The notes under the pieces were generated by a model, which did no database searches, was not told the DNA's origin, and saw nothing but the letters and a program-made list of their open reading frames with translations. 64,000 nt of DNA, from positions 39,156,612 to 39,220,611 of the forward strand of contig NC_091188.1 in assembly GCF_040958095.1 (NCBI RefSeq), written 5' to 3'. This DNA is from Procambarus clarkii (Eukaryota > Arthropoda > Malacostraca > Decapoda > Cambaridae). Positions 1-12,524 of the stretch are shown here, in pieces (position 1 is the first letter of the stretch; each line of letters begins with the position of its first letter). Both the position numbers and the translations under genes were made by a program.

Positions 1-42
1 CACACCAATTACCTTTTACTCATATTATTCTCTTTATATCAG

Positions 43-502
43 ATTAACAGTCAACACACTGGGTCGAGAGAGCAACTATAGTCATCCCCCGAGTTATCGG
101 TCTAGAGAAGGCTCTGTGTCACAAAACCCTGACGCCATGCCCTCATCTCATCCAGCAGGCGCCTCCATTGCACACTCAAGGGATCCCTCGTGCTTATCAT
201 TCCTCTCCCACGACTCTATATATTCTACTGCGGCACCACCTTCACAACAAGGTTCACTACGTGCTGCGCAGCTACTACAGAGAGAAAAGCTAGCCGTCAT
301 GGAGGAGCATTCCTCAATACCACCGGCCAAGAAAGAGTGTCGTAAAGACGACAATACCGTTACCATTGTACAGACTACAGATTCATCACAAGTCATTGGT
401 TCCGATGCTGTTGTTGTCACAGTATCAGGTTCAAATTACATTACAACACCATCTCAACCCACCTCCAGTGATGCTGAAATATCCGTCCTAGCTCACCTTT
501 GA
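43..502 (+). CDS. Last coding exon of an unidentified host gene
   Basis: An open frame runs from a pyrimidine-rich splice acceptor (AG at 41-42, with a second possible AG at 49-50) to the TGA at 500-502. No in-frame ATG is needed upstream: the frame is open from the acceptor through the tract NYSHPPSYRSREGS into a region rich in Ser, Thr, Pro and Gln. The tail contains a Lys/Arg cluster (PPAKKECRK) and ends in EISVLAHL. Composition is like a disordered cytoplasmic or nuclear tail; I see no membrane segment or known domain. The exon is more GC-balanced than the AT-rich sequence that follows, which fits coding DNA followed by a 3' UTR. I do not recognise the family. The upstream exons lie outside the window. 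That this is coding is likely; its identity is open. Confidence 0.6.
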
Positions 503-3134
503 CCTCAGTTATTGCCTCTTCAATCCAAACTCTAAGACAAATATTTACAAAACTAACTAATGTTTTCACCAATACCAAATATATATGTATTTTCATATGT
601 CATTAAACATACAGGCTTCTTACTAGCAGCCATATTTTTTTAAACTTTACCCTATCAACCTGATTATGACAATGTATATTATATGTACAAGCTCATTTAC
701 TATTTAACAACACATTTCTACTGTAAGTCATATGTATCACATTCTACTACAGTACATTTATACATCAAATATGTGTGTTACCTACTTGTAAATAGACCAG
801 CTTTGACATATATTTATCATATGATACAACACATGTCAATTAGTTTTGTGATATAATCTGTAGTCCTTCATGCTAAACTCGTGTCACCTTAAGACATCTT
901 CATCATCGAGGTTATGTCTAAAAACAATTCCTCAGTGCTACTGTTCACATTGTACGCTCATACAATCTGTTGAAACAAATTACATTTATTAAAAAAAGAA
1001 CAAACCTACTAATGTTGCTTCCCTAGCCTTAACTATATGATATTTCTTAGAAGGCTGACGACTATATATAACAGATTCGCCCGTTTGAAACAAGTGTCTT
1101 ATTGTGCAAGATATTCATCAGCTACACAACTCAAAACAATCTTTTACTTACACACTTCAGCCATTTAAACAGCCTATTACTAAGAGGCCTGAGATTCACA
1201 ATTTCTTGCCACTTACAGTTGCATAACAAAAAAAAAAAAGAGGGGCCCACACGAGTAACTACCGTTATCTTTTTTATTCACTATTCTTTCTGGCTCTCTT
1301 CGGCAACATATCAATCATTAGTATTCAATACAAACAACATTCTGACCTTATTTTAAACTCCCTTGCATACAACTTTTCTTAAAACCAATCATGTCTAATT
1401 CATTCTATTACTCATCACAATTTATACTACAATGCTTTGCCATTCTAAACACCCATTTTCTGCCACTACATTACACATAATCGTCTATAACTGACTGCAT
1501 TCTTTTCTCCCAACATCTAACTGTTTACATTTCTTTTTAACAAAAGATATATATGAAATTTTTCTGTACATCAAGCTTCTAAGCCTTTCATAAACATCAA
1601 TTCTAAAGGCGTTGCCATAGTCAAACGAGGACCATGTATGTATATAAATACTACATTTCTTTACACAACCTCACTTGTATCTTTAGTCATTACATGTATA
1701 TAAATGACAAAAGTACATCAAAAATGTCCATTCTAATCCACAAGTCGCAATCAATCTTTACACACTACATTTCCTGTGCTATACTAGTGGGGACAAATTT
1801 CATAATCTATACCTCATTCATCATACTATATCAACAACTTTCTACATTGAGAAAACATGTATTGGCCCTCACTCATGTGTCTTGTTGGGTGCTGTTCAAC
1901 ATACACACACAATCCCATGTGCTAGCCCCAGCTTTCATTATTAAAACATGATACTGTGATACTGTTCTACACATTTCACAAATTAGCTTTTCATCAATCT
2001 AAAACATTACACACCTCCCATGTCAATTACTTCTGGGTTGCCCTTCAGTGTCTGAAAATAATTTATACACTATATATAAACATATAGCAAGTAACAATAT
2101 GCATGTACTTTCAAGCCCTGCACTATTTCTTTCATATTGCTGGGGAAGGGACAAGCTCAATTTATTAACCACAGCTGTAATACTTCGTATCAAGTCATTT
2201 CCCTACTGATACGCAATACCATTCACTTAAGATCTAAAAAAACAACTTGTCAACATTATGTGTCATTTACACACATGCCTAAGCAACATTCTCCTGCTTG
2301 TGTGTAAAATTTGCCCTACTGATTTACTTTATCTTTCACATAATAACACACTTCTCTCTCCCTCAAAATCAACTTATAGCCAATACACATAACGTTACTT
2401 TCTCCCATACACAGTATCAATCAAATACCCGCGGAACCACAGCTAAAACACACAATTCCATTCACTCATATCCTACTTGACATTAATGCCACCAATTTAT
2501 ATATTCACAACTCCTTCTATTTATAACAATTAGATAAGCTTTAATGTATTAAAGCACCTAACAATATATTTACTACCCATGTATATCTACCTAAAAGGCC
2601 AACCTCAACTATGCTATTACACTTGTGCTCTCTATTAAAAGTAACTCATTATCAACATATGTTGAACAGTTTATACACATTCTACCTTATCTCAATTTAT
2701 ACACAATGATGTCTTCACTTAAACACTCATACCTGGCAACAAAATGTACATAGAGGTCTTGCCCTTCCCAGAATTTATTTCATTTCCTGAATATCCTATC
2801 AATTTCTGCCCATAGTTGTAATAAAAGTCCTGTATATATTTTGTACAATTAAATAACAAACAATCTTTATATCCATAGTTTTTTTTTTATTTATGCATCC
2901 TTTCAGGTTTCTCCAAAGCAATGTGAACATGACATTTACAATTATAGTACAAACAGCTACTCTTCACAGAAGCATCTGCCACATACTCTTTTTCCATTTA
3001 ATCCTGCTTGGATACAGCACTTCATCACAATACCCTTTTTATATAAATACTTATTCTACCCAACATAACCTCTACTTTCCTTACGTCATAATTATCTCCT
3101 TTGATATCCCTCTACAATCAGATATTACACATTC
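503..3134. other. AT-rich 3' flank, no gene recognised
   Basis: This stretch follows the stop codon of the first exon and is AT-rich with frequent stops in all frames. It probably holds the 3' UTR of that gene and then intergenic or intronic DNA. Short open frames here have no family motif and are taken as chance. Short A and T runs occur (for example near 1229 and 2880), but I see no repeat family. Confidence 0.5.
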
Positions 3135-3139
3135 CTTCT

Positions 3140-3225
3140 CAACGGGGTGAGAATAGCTTGAGCTACCTCATCCCTTTGTGTGTATTTTACCTCAATAAAC
3201 TTATTTCAATTCAATTTCATTCCTT
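3140..3225 (+). repeat. LINE/SINE-type 3' tail fragment
   Basis: A short block with the sense GAGAATAGCTTGAGCTACC, then CTCAATAAACTT and an imperfect TTCAAT repeat, looks like the 3' end of a retroposed element: a poly(A)-signal-like AATAAA followed by a short tandem tail. No coding part is attached, so the parent family cannot be assigned. Confidence 0.4.
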
Positions 3226-3356
3226 CTCTAGAAGCAACAGCACCCATAAGTATTTATTAAGTTAAAATATCATCACAATGCCAATATAATTTTGCATTAC
3301 CTCACCTATATCAATGCATTCACATTCTATTGACGGACAAATCACTATCATCTTGA

Positions 3357-3490
3357 TGATTTCAGGCCTTAGTGTCCCAATGACAAACTCCCAGGTAACA
3401 GGGGCATCAGGGTGAAAGAAACTATGCCCATTGTTTCTCGCCGGTACCCAGGATCACATGTTCTGTCTGCTCAGCCACCAGCTCCCTGAT
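3357..3490 (-). repeat. tRNA-derived SINE I, minus-strand copy
   Basis: Read on the minus strand, the element opens with a tRNA-like head: an A-box-like TGGTGGCTGAGCAG, then a B-box-like GTGATCCTGGG, followed by GGCGAGAAACAATGGGCA and TTTCTTTCACCCTGATGCCC. A second partial copy of the same body lies at 23,500-23,700 in plus orientation. From memory, this head-plus-body arrangement is widespread in decapod genomes. The copy is diverged and its 3' tail is incomplete. It is not a functional tRNA gene. Confidence 0.6.
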
Positions 3491-3499
3491 AATCATATA

Positions 3500-6400
3500 T
3501 TAAATTTAATAAGCTCACCATTCAATCAAATACTTAAACATCTATGGCAAATACATAACCAGTTATAATGGTACGCACGTCTAATGACATAACCCTGCCA
3601 ACAGCCATGATTGATTTCACACTTACAAGGCTATCTTCCTGCGTCAACACACACTTTTATACAAACATGATGGCCACCCAACTTGCTCCAATAAATTGGT
3701 TGGTTTTCAACTACTACATGATAATTAACATTAAATGATTCTAAACTAATTAGGGTACTATCACAATTGCCATATAACATCATATAGTACACTTCAGCCT
3801 TGTACATGCTGCTGCTACCCTACACAGGTCAACAACACACTTAGACCCCCCCCCCATCTGTCCAACTGATAAAACAACTACAAGCCTCCTTTACCACGTT
3901 CAGGTCACTTACATAACTAAACAGGTGCCACAAGTATGCTAAGACACACACAAACCAAAAGGGAGCCTTCTAATTCTAATACAAATATGTACGTTATCAA
4001 ACGTAAGTGACAATCTTACACTATACCAAGTCAGCTATTTAACCCAACAATACAGTCACACCTCAACTTACAAATGCCCTTCTTTACAAACTTTTTCCAT
4101 TACAGCCCCTATTTCTTCATATCATTCAATTCACAGTACAAAATTTCTTCGTATGCATTTGGCTGTCATGTTACGGACACCACCACCGACAATCGTCCCT
4201 CATTTTTTGTAAAGATATTCACTATTTTAATTCATGTAACAGTTATTATATATCTTGCCAACGGTAAGATTCTAAACAAATATGGTAAAGCCATTAAACT
4301 ACCTAGGCAGTACAACAATTCTGTCTCCAATATGCACTGTAATCACTAATAACAAAGACATTATGAGTGAGAAAAAGATCAACAACACTATGTTCCTATT
4401 TTGTTATTAATTCACCCACACCAACTTTGAGTATGCCGTTGTGTTAACCTTTTAATGACAACGTAATGTATCACAACGTATGAAAAAACAAGTGTCACAA
4501 GACACGTTTTTAAATGAGAAAAACAACAAGCCAGGTACTAGTGGTATGCAGGCAAACCATGCCCCTAACCCCCCCCCCCCAAGAGGTCATCACTGCCTCA
4601 TGTTATAATGGAAGTGGACTCCCCTTACGAACACTAACACCTCACCAACAAAAGTCATCAAGAAAGATAAGCAATAACTAATAAATACTTGCATGAATTA
4701 GGTATAACATTTACTTTCATGTTATTTTGCCCAAGTGTCAAACCCATTATTTATTATGGTTTTTTTCACTTCAGTTTACAAATTCTTGCCTTACGAACCA
4801 TCTCTGGGAACCAATTAAATTCAGAAGCTCTGATACCACTGCAAATCTCAAACAAATATTCTACTTTAGACATTACAAATACACAAGGTGTGTATCAAAC
4901 CCGTCCTCTTACAAATTACATCTCAATTTAGCCATGTGCCCCAAAACTTACGTCATTTGCAAATTAAACAATACTTTAAATATATTGAAGAGTTTTTCTT
5001 CTAAACAGTTCATTAAGGATCCCCCTGCTACATTATAAGGGCAAGATATTCTTGTTTAAAATCATTATTTTAAAGTGTCTACTAAGCTCGACAACCAAAA
5101 CAGAAAGGACACCATTTTCATTTCAAATCAAGTCTTTTTGCCCATAGTGTGCATACAAGGGAAAAGCAACGTTATTTTCAGAGGATGGCTTTGTGTATCG
5201 CCAGCACACAACTCTGAGCAATTTAAGGCCCTTTCAGTATTTAACTCAAACATTTTACAACTTTCTTCATACAAAAGGGAAAATAAATACCAGCCTACCG
5301 AAAAATCATTGCCAACTCTTCAGTGTATACAACATCAAGCCATAATTGGTGCCACAACAACACCATTTTCCAGTTGCCCCCGTCATTACAGGATACAAAA
5401 AACTATCCCTCAAACATTTCCCTTCCAATTGGGCGGAATTAGTAAGAGAAACAGCCACATACTCTTCATAACATCAACATCTTTTTTTTTCTTCCATGGA
5501 CTCGCACCATGTCCTATTGTTCCATCCTGTTCTGAACCAGTGTTGCCTATGTTATGCACACACTTTCAATTAATGTTTTTCCTCATCTTACTTCTTTCCA
5601 CTATAATACTCTTTCAAAGAGTCCTATGTTACAGCTATTTGTCTACAACTTTCTGCATCATCTTTACTACCTCCTTTCTCAAGTGATGCCATTTAAACTA
5701 TGTCAGGGATATCACAACTTTCTAGCCTCCATCTCCATAACTGTTTAGAAACCGATATTCTTTATTGGCAATACTTCATATTTCCATGCTGTCTATGCCC
5801 ACTTCAATGTCAAGTCGCGTTACGGTAACATTCAATCATTGATCTCCAATTCATTAAGTCATTCACTGAATATAGCATGATGATGATCCATCATCCTGGC
5901 ACAGTGTACTACTTGACCCAATTTTGACATACAATATTTTATATTCCACTGACAAATTCTATACGAGTCATAATGACGTGATCCAACCTAATCCACTAGC
6001 CACAGGCTCTAAACAAGTGTCAAAATGATTCCAACATGGGGGTAGTACTCGACTCACAGTGCAATAGATTGTGTGTAAAACTTGTTCAGGTTCCATGGAA
6101 GCTTTGCTAATTCTACAGGGGGCAGTAGTATTCAAGATTAAATTCATTTTCACTGTCGTTATCTATTTCCCTACAAGTGCCCAGCAAATTTGGGTTCCAA
6201 CCTAACGAACACCTTCTATCCAATCAACTCATTCTCTCAAGCACTCTTACTAAACTTCCAAAAATATCATGACCTGTTATTTAGCCTTTTACTACATTAA
6301 ATTCATCAGTTGCTACCGTACTTTCATCACTGTGTATCAAATTTGCAAATTGTGCCAATTCACTTACATCTGTACTGTCATCAATTTCATTATATTTACC

Positions 6401-6585
6401 ATCAGGGTGTGGAACACCATCGAAATGTTAGAGGACCCGATGTTAGAAAGATTACTCCAAGATTAGACGCCCCGCTCCCACAGCTGGTGGCCCAAGAGCC
6501 TCGATTCACTAGATGATAACCCAACCCCACAGTATATAATTCCCAGATGATATACTAACCAGATATCCTTCCCCCATAATTGAAA
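3500..6585. other. AT-rich sequence without recognised genes
   Basis: Only AT-rich DNA with two homopolymer C runs (about 3847 and 4570) is seen. The longest open frame (203 codons, 5075-5686) has low-complexity content, no motif and no convincing splice signals, so I do not call it. Host introns or UTRs could lie here but cannot be supported. Confidence 0.4.
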
Positions 6586-6589
6586 AATT

Positions 6590-6708
6590 GAGTATGTATG
6601 TGTGTATGTATGTGTATAGTTATGTATATGCATATGTATAGGGGTACATGTACGTGTGTGTGTATATATATGTATATGTGTGAGTATGTGTGTGTGTATG
6701 AGCAACTC
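6590..6708. repeat. GT/ATGT-rich microsatellite
   Basis: Alternating TGTATGTG-type units with interruptions run for about 120 bp. A minus-strand frame of 134 codons across it translates as His/Thr-rich low complexity and is rejected as a gene. Confidence 0.8.
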
Positions 6709-6709
6709 G

Positions 6710-8085
6710 ATAAATAATAATAAAATAAAGAGCCTTAAACAGAACAACATGTGTGGAAGCATCAGGGAGTGTGTATATATGAATGCTACACAGTATTCAT
6801 CTATAGACATCCATATGTGGTGAAACACATGTGAAGAACCTCTCGCACACTCACAGCTCCCTGACAAGAGGGAGCCAGCTTAGCTTAGCTGCCAACACCC
6901 ACACATCGTGTCAGCAAGGCGGACAGCCCGCCTGCTTTCATACCTCTCACTGTATTTCCCACTTCTATACTTCCCTTCACCTATGCCTCTCCTTCCTCTT
7001 TACTTAAAAAAAAAAATATATATATATTTACTCAACTAAACTTTCTCTGATTTGACACTTATTCACTCATCCCTTCACCCAACAATATTTGAGAGGCTTA
7101 TGATGGCAAAATTTTGCCATTTCTCACAAAAATTTACTTCTGAACCCATCATTTCTTTTTAAACATGCTTTCCTACCAACAAAGGCTTTCAAGACAGCTA
7201 TTTCTGAGCAATTCTGTATCTTTCCTTAATGCAGCCTCACTCGCTTTTTCAATGACCCCCACTAACTCCTTAACTTTTTCCTCATGTAATCAGCCCAACA
7301 GCTATCTGTTGCTTCAATCAAACATTTTCCTATTATGTCAACAAGCTCTTCCACTTTTCCTATACAATCTGACAATCTTCCTTTCTTTCCTAACATGATT
7401 ATTGATGGGATCATAAAATGTCTCAACCAGTTCTTTCCTGCTCCACTTATTACTTCATTTCATCGTGATAATGAAGTTAGATGTATGCACACTGTCAACC
7501 TGATTCTCAAGGAGGCTAGCCTCCCAAAGTTAAACGACAACATTAAACCACATACTGAAACGCCAATGGCCAACACAAATATCTACAATAGCAACAGGGC
7601 AAGCAATGACCACATACAGGCTACCTAGTGTAGCAGCAAGAGCCAGTAGGTGCCCTGCACCCCAACGATCTTGTACCCACTTTGCTTCTACCCTTGGTGT
7701 GACTCAGGCCTAACATGATCCTCCTCTCCTTGGGTCTTGGTATTCCCTGTTCTTCACCCTTCTGTTCCCCCCTTCCTCTCTAGCTTCTGTGTTTCATTCA
7801 TTATACCACTAGCCATACCCATATAATTTACATTCTCAAGGACACGAAAGCTATACTGTACTTTCACTCATCAACATCCCCCAAAATCAACTACTGACCT
7901 TACCCAGGATGCAAACTACAACACTTCTGGATGAACGTGAGGGGGGAAGCTATCAGGTGACATGAAATGTTTCTGTTCTGCCCAAGCTTCAATCCTATTC
8001 CCATCAATTAAAAGTAAATCATGTACAAGAAAATACAGGGTGGAAATATTGAGGACTAAATTTCATTCTTTTCTAAAACAACTGC
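6710..8085. other. No recognised feature
   Basis: Mixed AT-rich sequence with a short TA run near 7015. Frames at 7165-7628 are open for 77-97 codons but lack motifs, codon bias or splice context, so no gene is called. Confidence 0.4.
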
Positions 8086-8089
8086 AGGA

Positions 8090-8195
8090 CCAACCAGGCT
8101 GTCATGGGTATGTGGCCCTGCAGCCCACTCCAAGCAACAGCTGCCTACTGTACCAACTTCTCAAATCAAGCCTAGCCTGGCCTTGGGCAGTAGAA
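8090..8195 (+). repeat. Fragment of a GC-richer interspersed repeat (CAGGCTG family)
   Basis: The block with ACCAACCAGGCTGTCATGGG, GTGGCCCTGCAGCC and CAAGCAACAG, then TCAAGCCTAGCCTGGCC, resembles the better preserved pair at 10,810-11,013 and a weaker piece at 32,330-32,450. It is GC-richer than its surroundings. No coding potential is seen, and the parent element is not identified. Confidence 0.45.
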
Positions 8196-8199
8196 CAGC

Positions 8200-9640
8200 A
8201 CGTACTGGTTACCACTGTAAAAGCTACTTTATATTCAATCACCTTCTGTGCTCAATAGCCTAATACTTAAATGTGCAACAATTATTTTCATTTGCAATTG
8301 GACAGCCACTTCTGTGATAAACAAATGAGCTACTCAGTATTATATAAAAGGGAACTTCTCTAATGCTACAGTACTCAAAGAAGCACTTACTTTTCCTACT
8401 GACTGCAGAGATCTGCGATGAACACCAAGGCACAGGCACGTTCATACAGCAGGTGAAGAATCCCCAGCCCGCAGGCGACTCATGTCTGGTTTCTCACTCT
8501 CTGGGTACAACATCGTTCTCCAATAACTGCACTTCAACTTGGGACATATTGCCATTTTCCTTTTCTGTTCTGCCATGGTTCAGTGGACACTGCAGAATAT
8601 ATAACTGAAATTACTTTTCAGTAGTGCCTATTTTTGTCTCACCACCAGAAAACATCCAAAACAATTGGCTAACAATAACTAACTATTATAACAAGTTGTT
8701 TCTATATTAACTTGTACTATTATAACTTCTTTAGATTTCACTAGATGCTTTTCAAATATGACTAGTAAGCTCTGCTCACAATTGATTATCTATCAGAAAC
8801 AAAATAAAATCAAACAGTGCAATAACAAAAATTTACCATTGACGACATCAAGGAGATTGCAGACAACAGCTTTTTGAAGCCTACCAACTGGTCACCACAT
8901 TCTGATGTACATGACAAATGCAAATTATATGGTAGTCACTATGCACTAGAGTGCAAAATGCTTCATCACTATAGAAATTAAGTTGTGTACCACATCAAAC
9001 TCGACTGAATGTGTGATATAGGTTTTGTACAAGATCATTTTTATATACGAGCTTCAAACAATTTGCACTAAAAATCACTTTTTAATACTTCATTTATGAA
9101 CTATGCAATAACTCATGGAAAACTAATTATGCCAAATCTTATAATTTGTGAACATATCCATTCCAGAACAGATCAAGTACCTTACCTTACCTTGAGGTTA
9201 AGTAAAATCATTATTCACCATATGATCCTGAAACTTCATGAACATATATATACGACTCATCAATTTTCTTACCAAGATCTGGGGGGGGGGTGAAGGGAGG
9301 GGATTCTCATTGACCCCCCCCCCCCCCGATATTTATTACAAAGTTCATAACCGACTTTTTAAATTCCTGAAAAATATACAGTACTAAATTAATAGTACTT
9401 CATACTTTCACTACCATTTTTACTAAATTTGAGGCTATTGGCTAAAATGTGTGGAGGGGGAGACAGCACAGCAACCACCTCAGTTAAAGATACATGAAAT
9501 TATTTCATTATTATTTGAAGTATGCTGTACATTAAATTAAGCTTCGTTTATTTATTTTACAAGTACAGTACAGTATTTCATGATTTTAAATTTATATTTA
9601 TTCTCTGCTTTTTTCAGCATGTATCTATAAACCTATTTCT
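8200..9640. other. AT-rich sequence with a G-run/C-run pair
   Basis: No gene is recognised. A run of 10 G's at about 9283-9291 is followed about 25 bp later by a run of 14 or so C's at about 9315-9328; the two could pair as a short hairpin. The rest is plain AT-rich DNA. Confidence 0.45.
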
Positions 9641-9654
9641 TCTTCTTAATACTG

Positions 9655-9767
9655 TAAAGTTAGACAATTAAAGTCTGCCCGAAACGCTGCGCGTGCTAGT
9701 GGCTTTACAAGACTGTAATTACCATATTTGTATCCTCACATTCCTTATGTACATTCTTGTATATGCA

Positions 9768-9798
<31 letters not shown>

Positions 9799-9800
9799 AT
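9655..9800 (+). repeat. LINE/SINE 3' tail plus (AAAT)n
   Basis: The block CCCGAAACGCTGCGCG-TGCTAGTGGCTTTACAAGACTGTAA is a 3'-tail motif that recurs throughout the window (11,660; 12,240-12,640 minus; 18,735; 22,045; 33,320). Here it ends in about eight AAAT units at 9770-9800, as expected for a 5'-truncated retroposed copy. Confidence 0.6.
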
Positions 9801-10813
9801 TTCTACTAATTTATAGCTTGGAAATAAAGCAAATTGTAAACATTGTAATGTAATAAGTTCACAAACGGCAAATAACATTTGATATACTGTATAGCTACGG
9901 TACACTTAGAATGTCAATTGCTTACCCACAACACTGATGGGGTTGGTAAAACTTTCACTATACAGTATATTACTTATAATTCATTCCATTAATTGGTACC
10001 CAGGTAACATCATTGTTGTCTGCTGGGAAAACAGTATTCTTGTACTTTGCTCTATATTGAGGTACAGTACTAATTTATTTTTTAAATCGGTCTGTTTTCC
10101 GATATTTGCATCAAAGTACTGTACACTTCATATTCACGCAAGACATTGTACAATACTCAAAGTTTAATACAAAAAAAATTATTTTTCAACTTTTACATAA
10201 ATATTATTTAGCCAGTCATATTTTAACAATTATTAAATAGCAATTAGACACTAATCAAAGATACTTTTGCATTACCTTCATGGTTTTATTAAACAAAACC
10301 TTTGTTGAATGTGTCCCTTTCTATATTAATTTCACTAATATATTCTATTGTCTTATTCAATTCACAATTGCAACAACAATCTTATAATTGCATTTAAAAT
10401 TTTGCACTTTTTTCCCCCCCATGTTATTACAGCATGCATATTAATACTGTAGTTACATTAAAAATTATAACTTTATACAACATTAACGGACATAACATTT
10501 CATTCACCTTGGCCACTAGGTGCCTCTGCCTTGAATAATCGCAACCCACATGAACAACAGTTTATATGACTTACGCCACGGTATTCCTTGTACTCGAGTG
10601 GTAGCCACGGAGATTGCCAACAGTTGCCTGCCTTGTATTCTTCCGGTCTTTAAGGACAATCCATAATACACTTGGTAGAGCATGCACCTCAAGTCAGAGG
10701 ACGGCTGATTGGGGCACCTGTTGCACAACCTGAATTAAATTATAAAAGTGATAACGTGTTCACAAATCACTAAAACCAATTAAAGATATTTTCTATAATT
10801 TAATACTAAAAGA

Positions 10814-11013
10814 TGTACCGGGCTGTGGGCCGTAACAGCCTGGTGGACCAAACTCAAGTCAAGCCTGGCCTCAGGGAGTAGAACAACTCCCAGAACCCCA
10901 TCAAGCAGGTATATGCAGACTGCAACAGCCTGGTCGACCAAGCTTTCCCAAGTCAAGGCTGGGCTTTGAGTGGAACAACTCCCAGAACCCCAGGTACCAG
11001 TATCTATTAAAGA
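10814..11013 (+). repeat. Two adjacent copies of the CAGGCTG-family repeat
   Basis: Two diverged units follow each other. Each has AACAGCCTGGTGGACCAA (or GTCGACCAA), then AAGTCAAGCCTGGCC, then AACAACTCCCAGAACCCC with CAGGTA-like ends. The spacing is about 100 bp. This is a tandem duplication of an interspersed repeat, also seen in part at 8090-8195. Open frames on the minus strand here follow the repeat and are not genes. Confidence 0.6.
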
Positions 11014-11450
11014 CAGATTTGATATAAATGAAACGTAAAACATGGAAATACAATTGTTGGAACCAAATATACATCAATATACAAGCTGTACGTGACACTT
11101 TAAATGATAATTCAATATTTATGTAGTGTGGGGTGGGTTCCTATACCCCAAAACATTTTTATTTGTCAACCTCCCCCTCACAATGACCAACAACTCCCAG
11201 TTTCTTTAAATTCAAACACGGTCTGCTGGAAGCCATTATGTGATCTGTCCTGTAATGCCCCGGCCCCTTCATTGAACATCCACCTCTAATAGAGGTCAGT
11301 ACAAATAACAAACTTTATCATTTAATATTGAATGAACATTATCATCTCAATAAACTTAAAGTTCACCACAACACATTCTATCTATAAACGAAATGTTCTG
11401 GAACGCAATTCAGCTGGAACCGGATAAAACCATCCCGACACATTGTCATA
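11014..11450. other. No recognised feature
   Basis: AT-rich DNA. Nothing in it could be assigned to a gene or a repeat family. Confidence 0.4.
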
Positions 11451-11454
11451 CCAG

Positions 11455-11745
11455 TCTCCGTGGTATAGTGGTCAAGACACTCGCCTGGCGTTTCACGAGC
11501 GCTTTGTCATGGGTTCAAATCCTGGCCGGGGAGGATTTACTGGGCATAAATCCTTTATTATAGCCTCTGTTAAACTTAACAGTAAAATGTGTATTTTGTT
11601 GTAAAAACTATCCTTCATGGGGGTCGTATTCCAAGGAACATAGGATTAAGAACTTGCCTGAAACGCTACACATACTAGTGCCTGTACAAGACTGTAACAA
11701 CTCTTGTATCTAAAAAAAAATTAAAATAAATAAATACAAAAACAA
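11455..11745 (+). repeat. tRNA-derived SINE II, plus-strand copy
   Basis: The head GTCTCCGTGGTATAGTGGTC gives a good A box and GGGTTCAAATCC a good B box, so RNA polymerase III type transcription of the source is implied. The body continues through GGCCGGGGAGGATTTACTGG and an AACAGTAAAATGTGTA stretch. The 3' end GAAACGCTACACATACTAG-TGCCTGTACAAGACTGTAAC matches LINE tails in this window. It ends in an A-rich tract with TAAATAAATA. A second, longer copy lies inverted at 12,243-12,512. Confidence 0.75.
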
Positions 11746-11845
11746 AAATTAGTTGAAAGTCAAGAGGTGGGACTCAAGAGCCAAAGCTCAATCCGCCTAG
11801 TACAGTAACCCAACAAGATATTTAAGCCCAATGGGAGGAAAGAGG

Positions 11846-11937
11846 GGGGGGGGGACTTCAACAAGCCGCCGGCTCCCTGTCCTCGTCGAAGCCACTACTG
11901 TTGGTGCCTCTCGGTTCAACTCACCACATAGCCCTAG

Positions 11938-11971
<34 letters not shown>
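11846..11971 (+). repeat. CR1-C 3'-end fragment followed by (TA)n
   Basis: ACAAGCCGCCGGCTCCCTGT and CTCGTCGAAGCCACTA are the same as the 3' end of the CR1-C copies at 21,840-21,900 and, inverted, at 22,735-22,790. It runs into about 15 TA units at 11,941-11,971, the same arrangement as at 21,927. Only the extreme 3' end of the element is present. Confidence 0.55.
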
Positions 11972-11973
<2 letters not shown>

Positions 11974-12242
11974 TTTACCTCCCGACACGCCCCACTATAT
12001 CAAAGCCTCACCTTGCCTATCGCCAATACACATAGCGACCGATAAAATCAGTCACTGTCGTGTTGCAAGTGAAGAATTTCAGGAGAGAGTGTCAGCACTC
12101 TCGCCACCACCACTCAAACACAAACACTAACCTGAGACAGGTTCGTGAAGACGAGCTAACAATCCGGATCTTGTGGCGGGTCGTTCTCGACAAACCATGA
12201 CGTCACGATCCTTGATTTATTGATTTTTTTTTTTTTTTTTTT

Positions 12243-12512
12243 TTGAGATATATACAAGAGTTGTTACATTCTTGTAGAGCCACTAGTACGCGTAGCGTTT
12301 CGGGCAAGTCCTTAATCCTATGGTGCCTGGAATACGATCCCCTGCCGCGAAGAATCGTTTTTTCATCCAAGTACACATTTTACTGTTGCGTTAAACAGAG
12401 GCTACAGTTAAGGAATTGCGCCCAGTAAATCCTCCCCGGCCAGGATACGAACCCATGACATAGCGCTCGCGGAACGCCAGGCGAGTGTCTTACCACTACA
12501 CCACGGAGACTG
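12243..12512 (-). repeat. tRNA-derived SINE II, near full-length minus copy
   Basis: Reverse-complement reading gives the SINE II head (GTCTCCGTGGTGTAGTGGTA for the A box, GGGTTCGTATCC for the B box), the body with AAATGTGTACTTGGATG and CGATTCTTCGCGGC, and the tail CGAAACGCTACGCGTACTAG then TGTACAAGAATGTAACAAC. A T run at 12,225-12,244 on the plus strand is its poly(A) tail. It is the best preserved SINE copy in the window. Confidence 0.8.
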
Positions 12513-12524
12513 TGAACGGAGATT

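Noticed and set aside
5075-5686. 203-codon plus-strand ORF
   Set aside because: AT-rich, low complexity, no domain, no splice or promoter context; consistent with chance.
6463-6867. 134-codon His/Thr-rich minus-strand ORF
   Set aside because: Spans the GT-rich microsatellite at 6590-6708.
10660-10735. tRNA-like phrase GGTAGAGCATGCACCTCAAG
   Set aside because: No B box follows and no stem pairing was found.
11455-11540. Possible tRNA gene
   Set aside because: A and B boxes are present but no cloverleaf with acceptor stem; it is the head of SINE II. The same holds for the heads at 3357-3490, 23,185-23,412 and 31,700-31,892.
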